From Shewanella ulleungensis (GTDB lineage Bacteria; Pseudomonadota; Gammaproteobacteria; Enterobacterales; Shewanellaceae): 64,000 nt of DNA. The notes below the pieces were generated by a model, which worked only from the letters and a program-made list of their open reading frames with translations, was not told the origin of the DNA and did no database searches. The stretch covers positions 62,001 through 126,000 of the forward strand of contig NZ_BMQW01000011.1 of the NCBI RefSeq assembly GCF_014648315.1. The letters run 5' to 3'. Position numbers and translations under genes: made by a program. Shown piece by piece: positions 26,688 through 36,286 of this stretch. Each line of letters opens with the position of its first letter. Positions within the stretch are counted from its first letter, which is position 1.

Positions 26688-26906
26688 ATATACACTTCAC
26701 ACAGACAAAATGTTACGCCGATTTTAATCACTAATATGAGTGACTCATATCTTACTTCACCTAAAATAATTCAGCAGAACGTTTACTCATTTTTAGGTAT
26801 AAATATCAACAGAAAGAACATAATGGATTTAAGAAGTGAGTTAATAAGTGTTATATTCTTATTAACTGAGGGGTAAGCCTAAAGTAGGTGTTACTGATAT
26901 TAAAGG

Positions 26907-27101
26907 CTATTTTTTACGCCAACCGATACAAACCATTTTGATCAATGATTTTGGTGACGTGTCTGGAACTAAACGCTTAATCTTACCGTGTTCAAAGCAC
27001 ACCAATTCACCTTCGATCTCAATCATGCGATCGCAGTTTTTACAGCTAGCACTCAAGCTTTTTTCATTAACAGGTATATTTTCCGCTGCTACTTTCAACA
27101 T
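26907..27101 (-). CDS. Small zinc-ribbon-like protein (64 residues)
   Basis: This 64-residue protein has Cys20-x2-Cys23, Cys35, His38 and Cys58, a spacing compatible with a small metal-binding ribbon. AAGGA lies close upstream of the ATG. It is cytosolic by composition. I do not recognise the family, and no neighbour suggests a role. Confidence 0.6.
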   Translation of the reverse strand: MLKVAAENIPVNEKSLSASCKNCDRMIEIEGELVCFEHGKIKRLVPDTSPKSLIKMVCIGWRKK

Positions 27102-27257
27102 ATGATCCTTGGCTTACAAGTGTTCCTAAATCACATCATCCGCAGTTAATGTGATCAATATCAAATTATATTCTACACCTTATTAGTATTTTCAGCAAAG
27201 CCATGCTGTATAAAAAAAGATATATCAGTACTACCTAATTAGTCTAAGCGAGCGGCT

Positions 27258-28745
27258 CTATTGCATGTGCCTGTAATGTTTATCGAGGGTTACAGCGACG
27301 CCGGTTGTTTGCACAATACGGGCATGATGGCGAGTTAGATGTCTAGGGTCTGTGACACCACATGAATGGGCAATCATCGTTAAATCATAATGCAGAAAAT
27401 GATTATAATTAGCCACTCGCGCGGATTTGTCTTTAGGGTCTAATCCTTGCTGTAAGCGTGTATTGTGGGTGGTGATGCCAGTAGGGCAGGTGTCTTTATT
27501 GCACTGTAATGATTGAATACAACCTAAAGCAAACATATTGCCTCTAGCTGAGGCAATAAAATCAGCTCCTGTCGCTAATGCCCATGCAACATACGATGGC
27601 ATGACTAATTTACCAGTGGCAATAATTTTGATCCGCTGTTTTAAACCGCGTTCATTAAGCAAATCGACCAATAAAGGTAAGCTTTGTTTTAGCGGTAAGC
27701 CGACATTATCCATCAAGGCCTGAGGTGCTGCACCAGTGCCGCCGTCAGAACTGTCGAGGGTAAAAAAGTCAGGAGCTGACTCGATACCACGTCGTTCAAT
27801 TTCATCACATAAATCGTTAACCCAAGTGATATCACCTAATACGGCTTTAATCCCAGTTGGTTTGCCGGTGATGTCGCGTACTTGATTAATCATGTCAATA
27901 ATATCGGCCACACAGGTCAATTCGATATGACCATTTGGACTAATAGAATCTTGCCCAATAGGTATTCCTCTTATAGCTGCAATTTCTTCGGTGACTTTAA
28001 CTGCAGGTAAAATTCCGCCTTTACCTGGTTTGGCTCCTTGGCTTAATTTAATTTCGAACATTTTAACTTCAGGATGGGCTGCTACTTCGGCTAGCTTTTT
28101 AGGGTCTAAATGACCTTGATCGTTACGCACACCATATTTGGCTGTACCGATTTGAAAGACCAAATCACAATGACCTTTTAAATGGTGCGGGCTCAATCCA
28201 CCTTCACCGGTGTTTAGCCAACAACCCGCTTGAGCAGCCCCATGCGATAATGCTGTGACCGCCGGGCGAGACAGGGCGCCGAAGCTCATAGCAGAGATAT
28301 GACAAATTTTGTCAGTGCTGTATGGATGCAGGCAGTCTGGCCCTACTGTAACCGCGACGGTGTGATGTTGGTCGTGATCACTGATAGGAAAGGCGGAGTT
28401 CATAAACATCACAGTGCCAGGCTTATCCAAAGCTTGGGTTGAACCAAACGCGATCGTACGATCAACATTTTTGGCTGCGCGATACACCCAGCTACGTTCA
28501 GCACGATTAAAAGGCAGTTCTTCACGGTCTTGAGAGAAAAAATATTGTCTAAAAAATTCGCCTTGTTTTTCAAATAAATATCGAAAACGCCCGACGACAG
28601 GGTAGTTATGTCTAATTGCCTGTTTTGTTTGCAGTTTGTCGGCGATATACATGTAAACAACGGCAATCAATAATAGCCAAAATAGCACCAGAAATAGACC
28701 TGAAAAAATATCTATCCCCCACATAAACCAATGTTGTTGCGGCAT
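27258..28745 (-). CDS. Membrane-anchored GltB-like FMN oxidoreductase
   Basis: The protein (495 residues) has a membrane segment near the N-terminus (about 10-36). The rest is a glutamate-synthase FMN domain with GEGGLSPHHLKG, FEIKLSQGAKPGKGG, DSSDGGTGAAP and the 3Fe-4S motif C-x5-C-x4-C (CIQSLQCNKDTC). The amidotransferase and the other domains of true GltB are absent. Family members are annotated as FMN-binding glutamate synthase family proteins; the real substrate is not established. I chose the ATG at 28745, with GAGG upstream, over one 21 bases earlier. Confidence 0.82.
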   Translation of the reverse strand: MPQQHWFMWGIDIFSGLFLVLFWLLLIAVVYMYIADKLQTKQAIRHNYPVVGRFRYLFEKQGEFFRQYFFSQDREELPFNRAERSWVYRAAKNVDRTIAFGSTQALDKPGTVMFMNSAFPISDHDQHHTVAVTVGPDCLHPYSTDKICHISAMSFGALSRPAVTALSHGAAQAGCWLNTGEGGLSPHHLKGHCDLVFQIGTAKYGVRNDQGHLDPKKLAEVAAHPEVKMFEIKLSQGAKPGKGGILPAVKVTEEIAAIRGIPIGQDSISPNGHIELTCVADIIDMINQVRDITGKPTGIKAVLGDITWVNDLCDEIERRGIESAPDFFTLDSSDGGTGAAPQALMDNVGLPLKQSLPLLVDLLNERGLKQRIKIIATGKLVMPSYVAWALATGADFIASARGNMFALGCIQSLQCNKDTCPTGITTHNTRLQQGLDPKDKSARVANYNHFLHYDLTMIAHSCGVTDPRHLTRHHARIVQTTGVAVTLDKHYRHMQ

Positions 28746-28896
28746 GTTGCTATCCTCGTTTAACAAATATTCTAATTACCATATTAGCAGAGACGCCTTT
28801 GGGCAAGTTAAATTGGTGATACTAATCAATAGGCTAAGGTTACTTGATGAAAATGGCAGAAAAATATGGAGACTATGACTTCAGAAATAAAAGATT

Positions 28897-28921
28897 TGGT
28901 CGATAATTAAGCTATCGACCA
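28897..28921 (+). promoter_or_regulatory. Leader hairpin before the DUF5610-like gene
   Basis: TGGTCGATA pairs perfectly with TATCGACCA around a seven-base loop. No T run follows. It ends 20 bases before the ATG, so it could affect translation or mark an upstream transcript end. Confidence 0.35.
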
Positions 28922-28940
28922 TTGTAAGTGAGTCAAGATT

Positions 28941-29534
28941 ATGGATATTAAAACCACTAATAACGTAAATACGCAAACGACTACTCAGACGGCAACTAGC
29001 CAACAAGCAACACAAAACACCACATCAGAGTCTAAAATGACTAACAGTCAAATTAGTCGCCAAATGATGAATAACTCGATTTTAGCCGCACAGGAAGAAG
29101 TGAGTATTGCCGCTGGTGATAAGTCGATGGCACTACTTTATCGCGCGGCTATTGAAGCCATTAACGAAGAGCTTGCGCCGACCATGGGCGAGAATTCGGT
29201 ACAAAAAAATGCTGAAGAAGGCATTGATTACTCGCCTGAAGCAACCGCTGATCGCATTGTGAGTTTTGCTACAAAGTTTTTTGCTACCCATCAACAACAA
29301 AATCAATCAATGGGTTTTGATGATCAAGTGAGTAGTTTTATGGTGAAAATTGGTGACGCTATCGATCAAGGCTTTAAAGAAGCCAGTGATATTTTGTCCG
29401 GACTCAAAGTATTGCAAGGTGATATTGCCGAAGGTGTAGACCAAACCTATGAATTGATCCAGCAAAAGCTCGCTCAGTTTGCTCAAGACAGACTAGATGC
29501 AAATACGGCTAAAACTGAGACAAAAGAGGCGTAA
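28941..29534 (+). CDS. DUF5610-like protein
   Basis: This 197-residue protein has a Thr/Gln/Asn-rich N-terminal tail (1-35) and a helical body with SPEATADRIVSFATKFFATHQ. It resembles the DUF5610 family by memory; no function is known. There is no signal peptide. A 9-base-pair hairpin (28897-28921) lies just before the weak ribosome site. It stands alone, 133 bases before fpr. Confidence 0.6.
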   Translation: MDIKTTNNVNTQTTTQTATSQQATQNTTSESKMTNSQISRQMMNNSILAAQEEVSIAAGDKSMALLYRAAIEAINEELAPTMGENSVQKNAEEGIDYSPEATADRIVSFATKFFATHQQQNQSMGFDDQVSSFMVKIGDAIDQGFKEASDILSGLKVLQGDIAEGVDQTYELIQQKLAQFAQDRLDANTAKTETKEA

Positions 29535-29667
29535 CCATAAGCAATGAGCATTACGATCTTATTACGAGGTTTAGTTTAATATCATAAACAAACTTAGACT
29601 GTTCATTGAGCAAATATCTATATAGATTGGTATTATTAATTATCGCCAATCTAAAAGGATAATAGCC

Positions 29668-30417
29668 ATGTGGATTAACGGTACCGTACTTAAACGCATA
29701 GACTGGAATGACAAATTATTCTCTGTGCGAATCAAAGCAGATATTGAGCCCTTTATTGCAGGGCAATTCATTAAGTTAAGCCAAAAACGCGACGATAAGC
29801 GTATAGCTCGAGCTTATTCCCTCGTAAATCCGCCCGGCACAGACTATGTTGAAGTGCTTGCGGTGGCAGTAGAAGATGGTCAGTTATCGCCAGATCTACA
29901 AAATCTCAAACCTGGTGACACCATAGAGATAACTCCTAAAGCCACAGGGTTTATGACCTTAGATGAAATCCCTCAAGGCGCATTGCAAGGTAAACATTTA
30001 TGGTTTTTGTCAACTGGTACTGCGGTAGGGCCATTTATTTCAATGTTGGCCACACAAGAACCTTGGCAACGATTTGAAAAAGTGGTGCTTGTTTATGGCG
30101 TAAGGCTGGGTGAGGATTTAGCTTATCTTGATACCATTAAGCAGCTTCAGCAAGAGCACCCGCAACAATTTGTGTTTATCCCTATTGTGACTCGTGAAGA
30201 TTTTGCTGATGCATTATCTTGCAGGATCCCTGATGGAATAAATAGTGGGTTAATTGAACAAAAGGCAGGTCTAGGGATTAATGCAGAAGATTCGCAAGTA
30301 ATGATTTGTGGTAATCCTGGGATGATTAGTGACGCGCAAACAGCATTAATCGAAAAAGGGTTGAGCAAAAACCTACGCCGCGCCCCAGGACAAATTACTG
30401 TTGAAAAGTATTGGTGA
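29668..30417 (+). CDS. fpr: Ferredoxin/flavodoxin-NADP reductase
   Basis: The 249-residue flavoenzyme has the FAD-binding motif RAYSLVNPP, the NADP-binding segment LSTGTAVGPF, and the C-terminal aromatic pair ending in KYW typical of Fpr. It moves electrons between NADPH and ferredoxin or flavodoxin in the cytosol. AAAGGAT precedes the ATG. It is monocistronic, upstream of the iron-uptake operon but not clearly linked to it. Confidence 0.92.
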   Translation: MWINGTVLKRIDWNDKLFSVRIKADIEPFIAGQFIKLSQKRDDKRIARAYSLVNPPGTDYVEVLAVAVEDGQLSPDLQNLKPGDTIEITPKATGFMTLDEIPQGALQGKHLWFLSTGTAVGPFISMLATQEPWQRFEKVVLVYGVRLGEDLAYLDTIKQLQQEHPQQFVFIPIVTREDFADALSCRIPDGINSGLIEQKAGLGINAEDSQVMICGNPGMISDAQTALIEKGLSKNLRRAPGQITVEKYW

Positions 30418-30539
30418 TTGTTATTTTAGCCAATATTGCTCTTATTTGAGACGATGTTGTCTTACTCTCTGTTGAATAAAACTTCGAAATGATCAAACAA
30501 CACTTGCTCAATATGTGACGTTTATTTATCATGTATGCA

Positions 30540-30558
30540 ATTGATAATTATTATCACT
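30540..30558 (+). promoter_or_regulatory. Fur box upstream of fbpABC
   Basis: The core GATAATTATTATC (30543-30555) matches the Fur consensus centre GATAATCATTATC at all but the middle base. It lies about 50 bases before fbpA, so iron should repress the operon. Confidence 0.85.
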
Positions 30559-30605
30559 TACATTTTGAAGGGCTTATTTAAGCTTGACCACAGGAGAGTG
30601 CCATA

Positions 30606-31613
30606 ATGAAATTGCTCAATAACGTCGCATTGTTAGGATTAGCCGGTATGGCTTTTTCAGTCAGTGCTGCAGAACCATTGACCGTTTATTCTTATCGCCA
30701 AGCATTTTTAGTTGAACCTATTTTAGAGCAGTTTACTGAGCAAACTGGCGTTAAGGTTAATGTGGTCTTTGCTAAAGATGGTATTGCAGAACGTATTGCA
30801 CGCGAAGGTCGACTATCTCCTGCAGATGTCGTATTAACATCTGACTTCTCTCGCTTAATGGAGCTAGTTGAGAAAGATCTTGTTAGCCCTGTCAATAGCG
30901 CTGTAATTAATGAAAATATTCCAGCTCAATATCGTTCGCCTAAAAATGATTGGGTTGCCTTAACCATGCGCGTACGTAATGTTTACTCTTCAAAAGAGCG
31001 CACGGGTAAGATTGATATTGATTATCAAGATTTAGCCTCTGCACAATATAAAGGTAAAATCTGTACTCGTAGCGGTAAGCATCCTTACAATGTCGCCTTA
31101 GTAGCTTCAATGATTGCCCATGATGGCGAAGCGAAAACTAAAACCTGGCTTGAAGGCGTAAAAGCAAACCTTGCGCGTAAACCACAAGGCAATGATCGTG
31201 ACCAAGTACTAGCGGTAAAAGAAGGTTTGTGTGATGTTGCCATCGGTAACAGCTACTATTTTGGCAATATGCTAATGGATAAAAACCAAAAGAGTTGGGC
31301 TGAAGCTGTATATATTAATTTCCCTAATCAACAGAACCGTGGCGCGCATATCAACGTATCGGGTATGGCATTAGCTAAATATGCCCCTCATAAAGATAAC
31401 GCGGTTAAGTTAATGGAATTTTTAACCTCAAATGTTGCCCAGGGTATGTATGCCGAAGTCAACATGGAGTATCCGGTTAAAGCTGATGTGCCACCGTCTA
31501 AACTTGTGGCTTCTTGGGGCGATTTTAAAGCTGACTCATTGCCTATCTATAAACTAGCTGAGCACCATCAAGCAGCGGTTAAGCTGCTTGATGAAGTCAA
31601 ATTTGATCTGTAA
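30606..31613 (+). CDS. fbpA: Periplasmic ferric iron-binding protein
   Basis: This 335-residue protein has a signal peptide (cut near SAA-EP) and the mature start LTVYSYRQ. It carries the tyrosine pair in GNSYYFG that coordinates iron in FbpA/FutA-type proteins. It delivers ferric iron to the FbpBC transporter. AGGAG lies just before the ATG. A Fur box lies upstream, and a 13-base-pair hairpin separates it from fbpB. Confidence 0.93.
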   Translation: MKLLNNVALLGLAGMAFSVSAAEPLTVYSYRQAFLVEPILEQFTEQTGVKVNVVFAKDGIAERIAREGRLSPADVVLTSDFSRLMELVEKDLVSPVNSAVINENIPAQYRSPKNDWVALTMRVRNVYSSKERTGKIDIDYQDLASAQYKGKICTRSGKHPYNVALVASMIAHDGEAKTKTWLEGVKANLARKPQGNDRDQVLAVKEGLCDVAIGNSYYFGNMLMDKNQKSWAEAVYINFPNQQNRGAHINVSGMALAKYAPHKDNAVKLMEFLTSNVAQGMYAEVNMEYPVKADVPPSKLVASWGDFKADSLPIYKLAEHHQAAVKLLDEVKFDL

Positions 31614-31648
31614 TTGATTACAGGACAGAAATCATATAAAAACAATGT

Positions 31649-31678
31649 CGGCACATTATTATAAGTAATAATGTGCCG
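31649..31678 (+). promoter_or_regulatory. Intercistronic hairpin between fbpA and fbpB
   Basis: CGGCACATTATTA pairs perfectly with TAATAATGTGCCG around a four-base TAAG loop. There is no T run after it, so it more likely stabilises the fbpA message or slows read-through than terminates fully. Confidence 0.7.
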
Positions 31679-31697
31679 TATTAATTCGGTAAACGTT

Positions 31698-33329
31698 ATG
31701 ATTTTAGGGTTAACCAGAGGCTGGTCGCTTACTGGTTATGCGATAACAGCAATATTACTGTTACCACTTTTAGCATTAATCGTACAGGCAACATTGCCAG
31801 ACGAAGCGGTATTCTCTCACCTGTTTAATACAGTATTACCCACCTATATCTTTAATAGCCTGATATTAATGTTGCTCGTTGGCTTTGGCTCATTAATGAT
31901 TGCCTTACCTGCTGCGTGGTTTATTGCCCGTTGTGAGTTTCCTGGACGACGTTATTTTCAGTGGTTGTTATTATTACCTTTAGCCATGCCTGCTTATATT
32001 GTCGCGTATGTTTATACCGACATGCTTGACTATGCCGGCCCAGTACAACGTGCATTGAGAGCTTGGTTTGAGTGGCAAACACCCCATGAGTATTACTTCC
32101 CTGCCATTCGCAGTATTGGTGGCGCAGCAATTGTATTGTCGCTGGTACTCTTCCCGTATATTTATTTATTAGCTCGCACTGCATTTATGGAGCAGTCGTC
32201 TAATTTGCTGCATGCTTCTAAAGTCATGGGATGTGCTCCTTGGCGAAGTTTTTGGCGATTAGCTTTGCCAATGGCAAGGCCTGCTTTAGCGGTAGGCGTT
32301 GCGTTAGTTGCTATGGAAACCGCTGCCGATTTTGCTACTGTCAGCTATTTTGCTGTACCAACATTAACCACAGCGGTGTACGACACATGGCTAGGTTATG
32401 GCAGTTTAACCGCTGCGGCCAAGTTATCGGCAATCATGTTATTAGTCGTATTTAGCATGGTGGGTGTAGAGCGCTTTGCTAGGCGTAAACAACAATTATT
32501 TCAAAAGCAAGCCAGATTAGATGAGTCTGACAGGTATCGCCTAACGTCAATTAAAGCTTGGGCTGCATGGAGTTATTGCTTTAGTTTATTAACCGTCTCA
32601 TTTTTATTACCATTTGCAGTGTTATGTGGCTATGCCATCGATTATTTTGCCGAAAGTTGGGATGTACGCTTTTGGCAATACAGCTTAAATAGTCTGTATA
32701 TTGCCGCCATTGTGAGTGCGGTTTGCGTTGTATTAGCTGTACTATTAATGTTTTTAAGGCGAGTGAGCCCACGCCCGAGTGATCATCTAACCTCACGTTT
32801 GAGTAGTACAGGTTATGCATTACCCGGAACCGTTTTGGCGATTGGTGTATTGGTACCACTCACCTATATCGATTTTGCCATCAATGATGTTATGGAATGG
32901 TTTGGTGCACAAGGCCCTGGATTATTATTTACCGGCAGTGTATTTACCTTGGTATTTGCTTTTTGTGTACGCTTTGTTGCCATCGCTATTGGTAGCTTAG
33001 AAAATAGTTACAAGCGGATTTCACATTCATTAGACATGGCGAGTATTACACTAGGGCAATCGCCGATGCAATTACTGTCACGAGTACACTTGCCATTATT
33101 ACGTAAAGGTATGTTTGCTGGAGCATTATTGGTGTTTATTGAAAGCATGAAAGAACTACCTGCGGCATTATTATTACGGCCAATTGGCTTCGAAAATCTG
33201 GCGACGTATGTATTTCAATTTGTCTCAGATGAAAAGCTAGAGCATGGCGCATTAGCGGCCATTGTGATTGTTATTGTTGGGTTAATCCCGTTGATTTTTT
33301 TAAATCGTTCTTTGGAGCAGTCACACTAA
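31698..33329 (+). CDS. fbpB: Ferric iron ABC transporter permease
   Basis: The protein (543 residues) is a fused permease with two binding-protein-dependent transport domains. Each has about six membrane helices and an EAA loop (HASKVMGCAPWRSFWRLALP near 180 and DMASITLGQSPMQLL in the second half). The open frame begins at 31671, but that ATG lies inside the stem of the intercistronic hairpin. The ATG at 31698, which starts directly at the first membrane region, is more likely, although its ribosome site is weak. It is one base from fbpC. Confidence 0.9.
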   Translation: MILGLTRGWSLTGYAITAILLLPLLALIVQATLPDEAVFSHLFNTVLPTYIFNSLILMLLVGFGSLMIALPAAWFIARCEFPGRRYFQWLLLLPLAMPAYIVAYVYTDMLDYAGPVQRALRAWFEWQTPHEYYFPAIRSIGGAAIVLSLVLFPYIYLLARTAFMEQSSNLLHASKVMGCAPWRSFWRLALPMARPALAVGVALVAMETAADFATVSYFAVPTLTTAVYDTWLGYGSLTAAAKLSAIMLLVVFSMVGVERFARRKQQLFQKQARLDESDRYRLTSIKAWAAWSYCFSLLTVSFLLPFAVLCGYAIDYFAESWDVRFWQYSLNSLYIAAIVSAVCVVLAVLLMFLRRVSPRPSDHLTSRLSSTGYALPGTVLAIGVLVPLTYIDFAINDVMEWFGAQGPGLLFTGSVFTLVFAFCVRFVAIAIGSLENSYKRISHSLDMASITLGQSPMQLLSRVHLPLLRKGMFAGALLVFIESMKELPAALLLRPIGFENLATYVFQFVSDEKLEHGALAAIVIVIVGLIPLIFLNRSLEQSH

Positions 33330-33330
33330 T

Positions 33331-34365
33331 ATGTCGACCTTATCTATCAGTAATGTGACAAGTGACTATCAAGGTCAAGTTATATTACAACAGTTAAATT
33401 TAACCCTACAACAGGGCGAAATAGTTGCATTGTTAGGCCCAAGCGGTTGCGGTAAAACTACGTTATTGAAAGCCATCGCGGGTTTGCAAGGTATTAGCCA
33501 GGGATGTATAAAAATTAACGGTCAAGTTCTCAGTGGTGAAGGTGTTTTTATTGCCAGCGAGCAGCGCGGTGTTGGAATGATTTTTCAAGATTATGCGCTA
33601 TTTCCACATTTGACAGTTGGCGACAATATCTTATTTGGTGTCAAAGGGCTTGCTCAGCATGAGCGCAAAACACGACTTATCGAAATGCTCGAATTGGTTA
33701 AGTTAGCCGGTTTATCTGAACGGTATCCTCATGAACTTTCGGGCGGACAACAACAACGAGTTTCGATAGCTCGCGCTCTGGCTTACCAACCCGAGATCAT
33801 GTTGCTTGATGAGCCTTTTTCAAATATTGATGCACAAGTTAGACATGAAATGATGCTAGAAATTCGCGCTATATTAAAACAGCGTAATGTCAGTGCGGTG
33901 TTTGTTACACACAGTAAAGATGAAGCATTTGTGTTTGCCGATAAATTAGCTTTATTTGAGCAAGGGCATATCGTGCAGCATGGTGCAGCAGAAACCTTGT
34001 ATGCCAACCCCAATAGCCGCTATGTTGCAGACTTTTTGGGCACCACAAATTATTTACCCGTTACGGTATTAAGCGACTACCAGGTAAAGAGCCCATTAGG
34101 TGTGTTAACAAGCTCTACCGCATTAAGCCATGCTGTAGAGGTGCAAGGGCAATTATTATTGAGGCCGCAACAAATGATGTTGCAAGCAGACCCGCAGGGC
34201 TTAGCCGAAGTAGTAGACCGACGATTTTTAGGCACAGTTTGTCATTATCAAGTTAAATTAAATGATATTTATTTAGACGTGAGTAGCCCTATTATGAGTT
34301 TTGCAGCGGGCCAGCGCGTCAACCTTACCGTTGCTGAGCATCCTCTGGTGGTTTTTATTGATTAA
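33331..34365 (+). CDS. fbpC: Ferric iron ABC transporter ATP-binding protein
   Basis: The 344-residue ATPase has Walker A GPSGCGKTT (36-44), signature LSGGQQQR, Walker B IMLLDEPFSNID and a C-terminal TOBE-like regulatory region (about 240-340). It powers the FbpAB importer. The ATG follows the fbpB stop by one base, so translation is coupled. No terminator is visible after it. Confidence 0.93.
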   Translation: MSTLSISNVTSDYQGQVILQQLNLTLQQGEIVALLGPSGCGKTTLLKAIAGLQGISQGCIKINGQVLSGEGVFIASEQRGVGMIFQDYALFPHLTVGDNILFGVKGLAQHERKTRLIEMLELVKLAGLSERYPHELSGGQQQRVSIARALAYQPEIMLLDEPFSNIDAQVRHEMMLEIRAILKQRNVSAVFVTHSKDEAFVFADKLALFEQGHIVQHGAAETLYANPNSRYVADFLGTTNYLPVTVLSDYQVKSPLGVLTSSTALSHAVEVQGQLLLRPQQMMLQADPQGLAEVVDRRFLGTVCHYQVKLNDIYLDVSSPIMSFAAGQRVNLTVAEHPLVVFID

Positions 34366-34573
34366 AGTATTACTCATTTTAGCCATAGTTTACTTGTAGT
34401 GGGCATAATTGAGCACGAATGCTAGTTAATCATCTAAATGTGAGTACACTTCAAGTAATTTATGGTGATTTAGGCTAAAGTGATTTGGCTTAATGGTAAC
34501 AAATCTAATATCATCAATTTGTTAAGTAATAAGCATTTAGGCCGACAAACAGTATTAAGGTGGATGAGTTTAT

Positions 34574-35512
34574 ATGGGTAACCAAGTTATGCCTCGTGAA
34601 CAGTTAGGAATTTGCGCAGAAGGTAATTTACACAGTGTGTACTTGATGTTTAACGCTATTGAGGGTGTTGAAGAACAATTACGCCCATCAATTGCTAATG
34701 TGGCGCAATACATATATGAACTCACGGACCAATATGCCGACAGTGCTTTTAATGGCTTTGTGGGGATTGGTGCTAACTTCTGGGATACTTTTTATCCTCA
34801 AGCACGCCCAGTATTATTAAAACCGTTTCCAGCAATGAACGAAGGTAACCGCGACGCGCCAGCAATGGAGTATGATATTTTTGTACATATCCGCTGTGAC
34901 CGTTACGATATTTTGCATTTAGTTGCCAATGAAGTTAACCAAATGTTTGAAGACCTAGTTGAGCTCGTTGATGAAGAACGTGGCTTCCGCTTTATGGACA
35001 GCCGTGATTTAACTGGCTTTGTCGATGGTACGGAAAACCCTAAAGGACGTCATCGTCAGCAAGTCGCATTAGTGGGCAATGAAGATCCTGAGTTTACTTC
35101 AGGCAGCTATGTGCATGTACAAAAATACAAACATAACCTCAGCAAGTGGCATCGATTACCGCTTAAAAAGCAAGAAGATATTTATGGCCGTACTAAGGTC
35201 GATGATATTGAATATGAATCTGAAGATAAGCCGTTAACAAGCCATACTAAGCGGGTTAATTTAAAAGATGACCAAGGGAACTCGTTAGAAATTTTGCGCC
35301 AGAGTATGCCTTTTGGTTCGGTAAAAGAGCAGGGGTTAGTGTTCATATCTGTGTGCCGCACACCAGAACATTTCGAAAAAATGTTACGCAGTATGGTGCA
35401 CGGTGATGTTCATGGTAATCATGATCATTTGATGCTGTTTACCAAAGCCTTAACAGGTTCTTCTTTCTTTGTTCCATCTTTGGATTTTTTAACTCAGTTT
35501 GACGATGCGTAG
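34574..35512 (+). CDS. DyP-type haem peroxidase (YfeX-like)
   Basis: The 312-residue protein has the DyP motif GFVDGTENP with catalytic Asp151, distal Arg242 (LRQSMPFG) and likely proximal haem ligand His224 (TSHTKR). There is no signal peptide, so it is cytosolic, like YfeX. Family members oxidise dyes and porphyrinogens with peroxide; claims of haem deferrochelation are disputed. AAGGTGG precedes the ATG at about ten bases. It follows the iron importer after a 200-base gap, a sensible neighbour but probably a separate transcript. Confidence 0.9.
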   Translation: MGNQVMPREQLGICAEGNLHSVYLMFNAIEGVEEQLRPSIANVAQYIYELTDQYADSAFNGFVGIGANFWDTFYPQARPVLLKPFPAMNEGNRDAPAMEYDIFVHIRCDRYDILHLVANEVNQMFEDLVELVDEERGFRFMDSRDLTGFVDGTENPKGRHRQQVALVGNEDPEFTSGSYVHVQKYKHNLSKWHRLPLKKQEDIYGRTKVDDIEYESEDKPLTSHTKRVNLKDDQGNSLEILRQSMPFGSVKEQGLVFISVCRTPEHFEKMLRSMVHGDVHGNHDHLMLFTKALTGSSFFVPSLDFLTQFDDA

Positions 35513-35555
35513 TTGGCTCTCTGCCGCTTTGTCTTTGTGTTCAGCTTTAGGTAAT

Positions 35556-35585
35556 AAAAAAGCAATGCAGAAGCATTGCTTTTTA
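35556..35585 (+). terminator. Intrinsic terminator after the DyP peroxidase
   Basis: AAAAAGCAATGC pairs with GCATTGCTTTTT around AGAA. Confidence 0.9.
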
Positions 35586-35645
35586 TATCTAACCGTTGCT
35601 AAAGCAAACTTAACGCTGGAATTAAAATTCAGTTTAAGTGGTTTA

Positions 35646-36116
35646 TTATTCGCTATAGTTAAACAAAGATTTGACTGTTTCTAACGTATCATCAATTGTT
35701 TTGATACTAGCAGGGCAGATGAAAATTGTATCATCACCTGCGATAGTGCCTAAAATACCTTCTGGCTTACCTATAGAGTCGAGTAAGCGGGCAATTAATT
35801 GTGCTGCACCTGGGCTAGTTCTCACCACAATCATTGCTTGGTTGTGATCAACGTCTAGCACTAGATTTTTTAATGGGCTGCCAGCGGTTGGTACACCTAG
35901 CTCTGCTGGTAAACAGTACACCATTTCTTGTTTGGCATTGCGTGTACGTACCGCCCCAAACTTGCTAAGCATACGAGATACTTTTGATTGATTAATATTG
36001 CCGAATCCTTCGGCTTGAAGCGCAATAACAATCTCACTTTGGCTTCCAAAACGCTCTTCTTTCAGAATCGCTTTAAAAGTTTTAACGAGCTCATCCTGAT
36101 TTCTTGTTGCTGGCAT
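35646..36116 (-). CDS. argR: Arginine repressor ArgR
   Basis: This 156-residue regulator has an N-terminal winged helix with [24 protein letters not shown] and a C-terminal arginine-binding domain with [11 protein letters not shown]. The hexamer represses arginine biosynthesis when arginine binds. A perfect ARG box lies about 90 bases upstream, so it probably represses itself. In several gammaproteobacteria argR is divergent from mdh; here a META-domain lipoprotein gene lies behind it. Confidence 0.95.
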   Translation of the reverse strand: MPATRNQDELVKTFKAILKEERFGSQSEIVIALQAEGFGNINQSKVSRMLSKFGAVRTRNAKQEMVYCLPAELGVPTAGSPLKNLVLDVDHNQAMIVVRTSPGAAQLIARLLDSIGKPEGILGTIAGDDTIFICPASIKTIDDTLETVKSLFNYSE

Positions 36117-36202
36117 AATGATATTTCATCTTATAGTTGTTATTCAAAAAACTTGCACATTTTGAATAGATCCTCTTATTAAGTCAAGAAAGAATCATAT
36201 TT

Positions 36203-36220
36203 TTTGAATAAAAATTCAAA
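36203..36220 (+). promoter_or_regulatory. ARG box (ArgR operator) upstream of argR
   Basis: TTTGAATAAAAATTCAAA matches the 18-base consensus WNTGAATWWWWATTCANW at every position. A second partial half-site (TTTTGAAT) lies nearer the argR start. Confidence 0.85.
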
Positions 36221-36286
36221 TTAAAAGTGGAACTTTATGCTGACACTTTACAGGTATTATGAACAATTATCACCGCGTTATGGCGA

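Noticed and set aside
28852-28911. 19-codon frame before the DUF5610-like gene
   Set aside because: No ribosome site, and its end lies inside a hairpin; probably chance.
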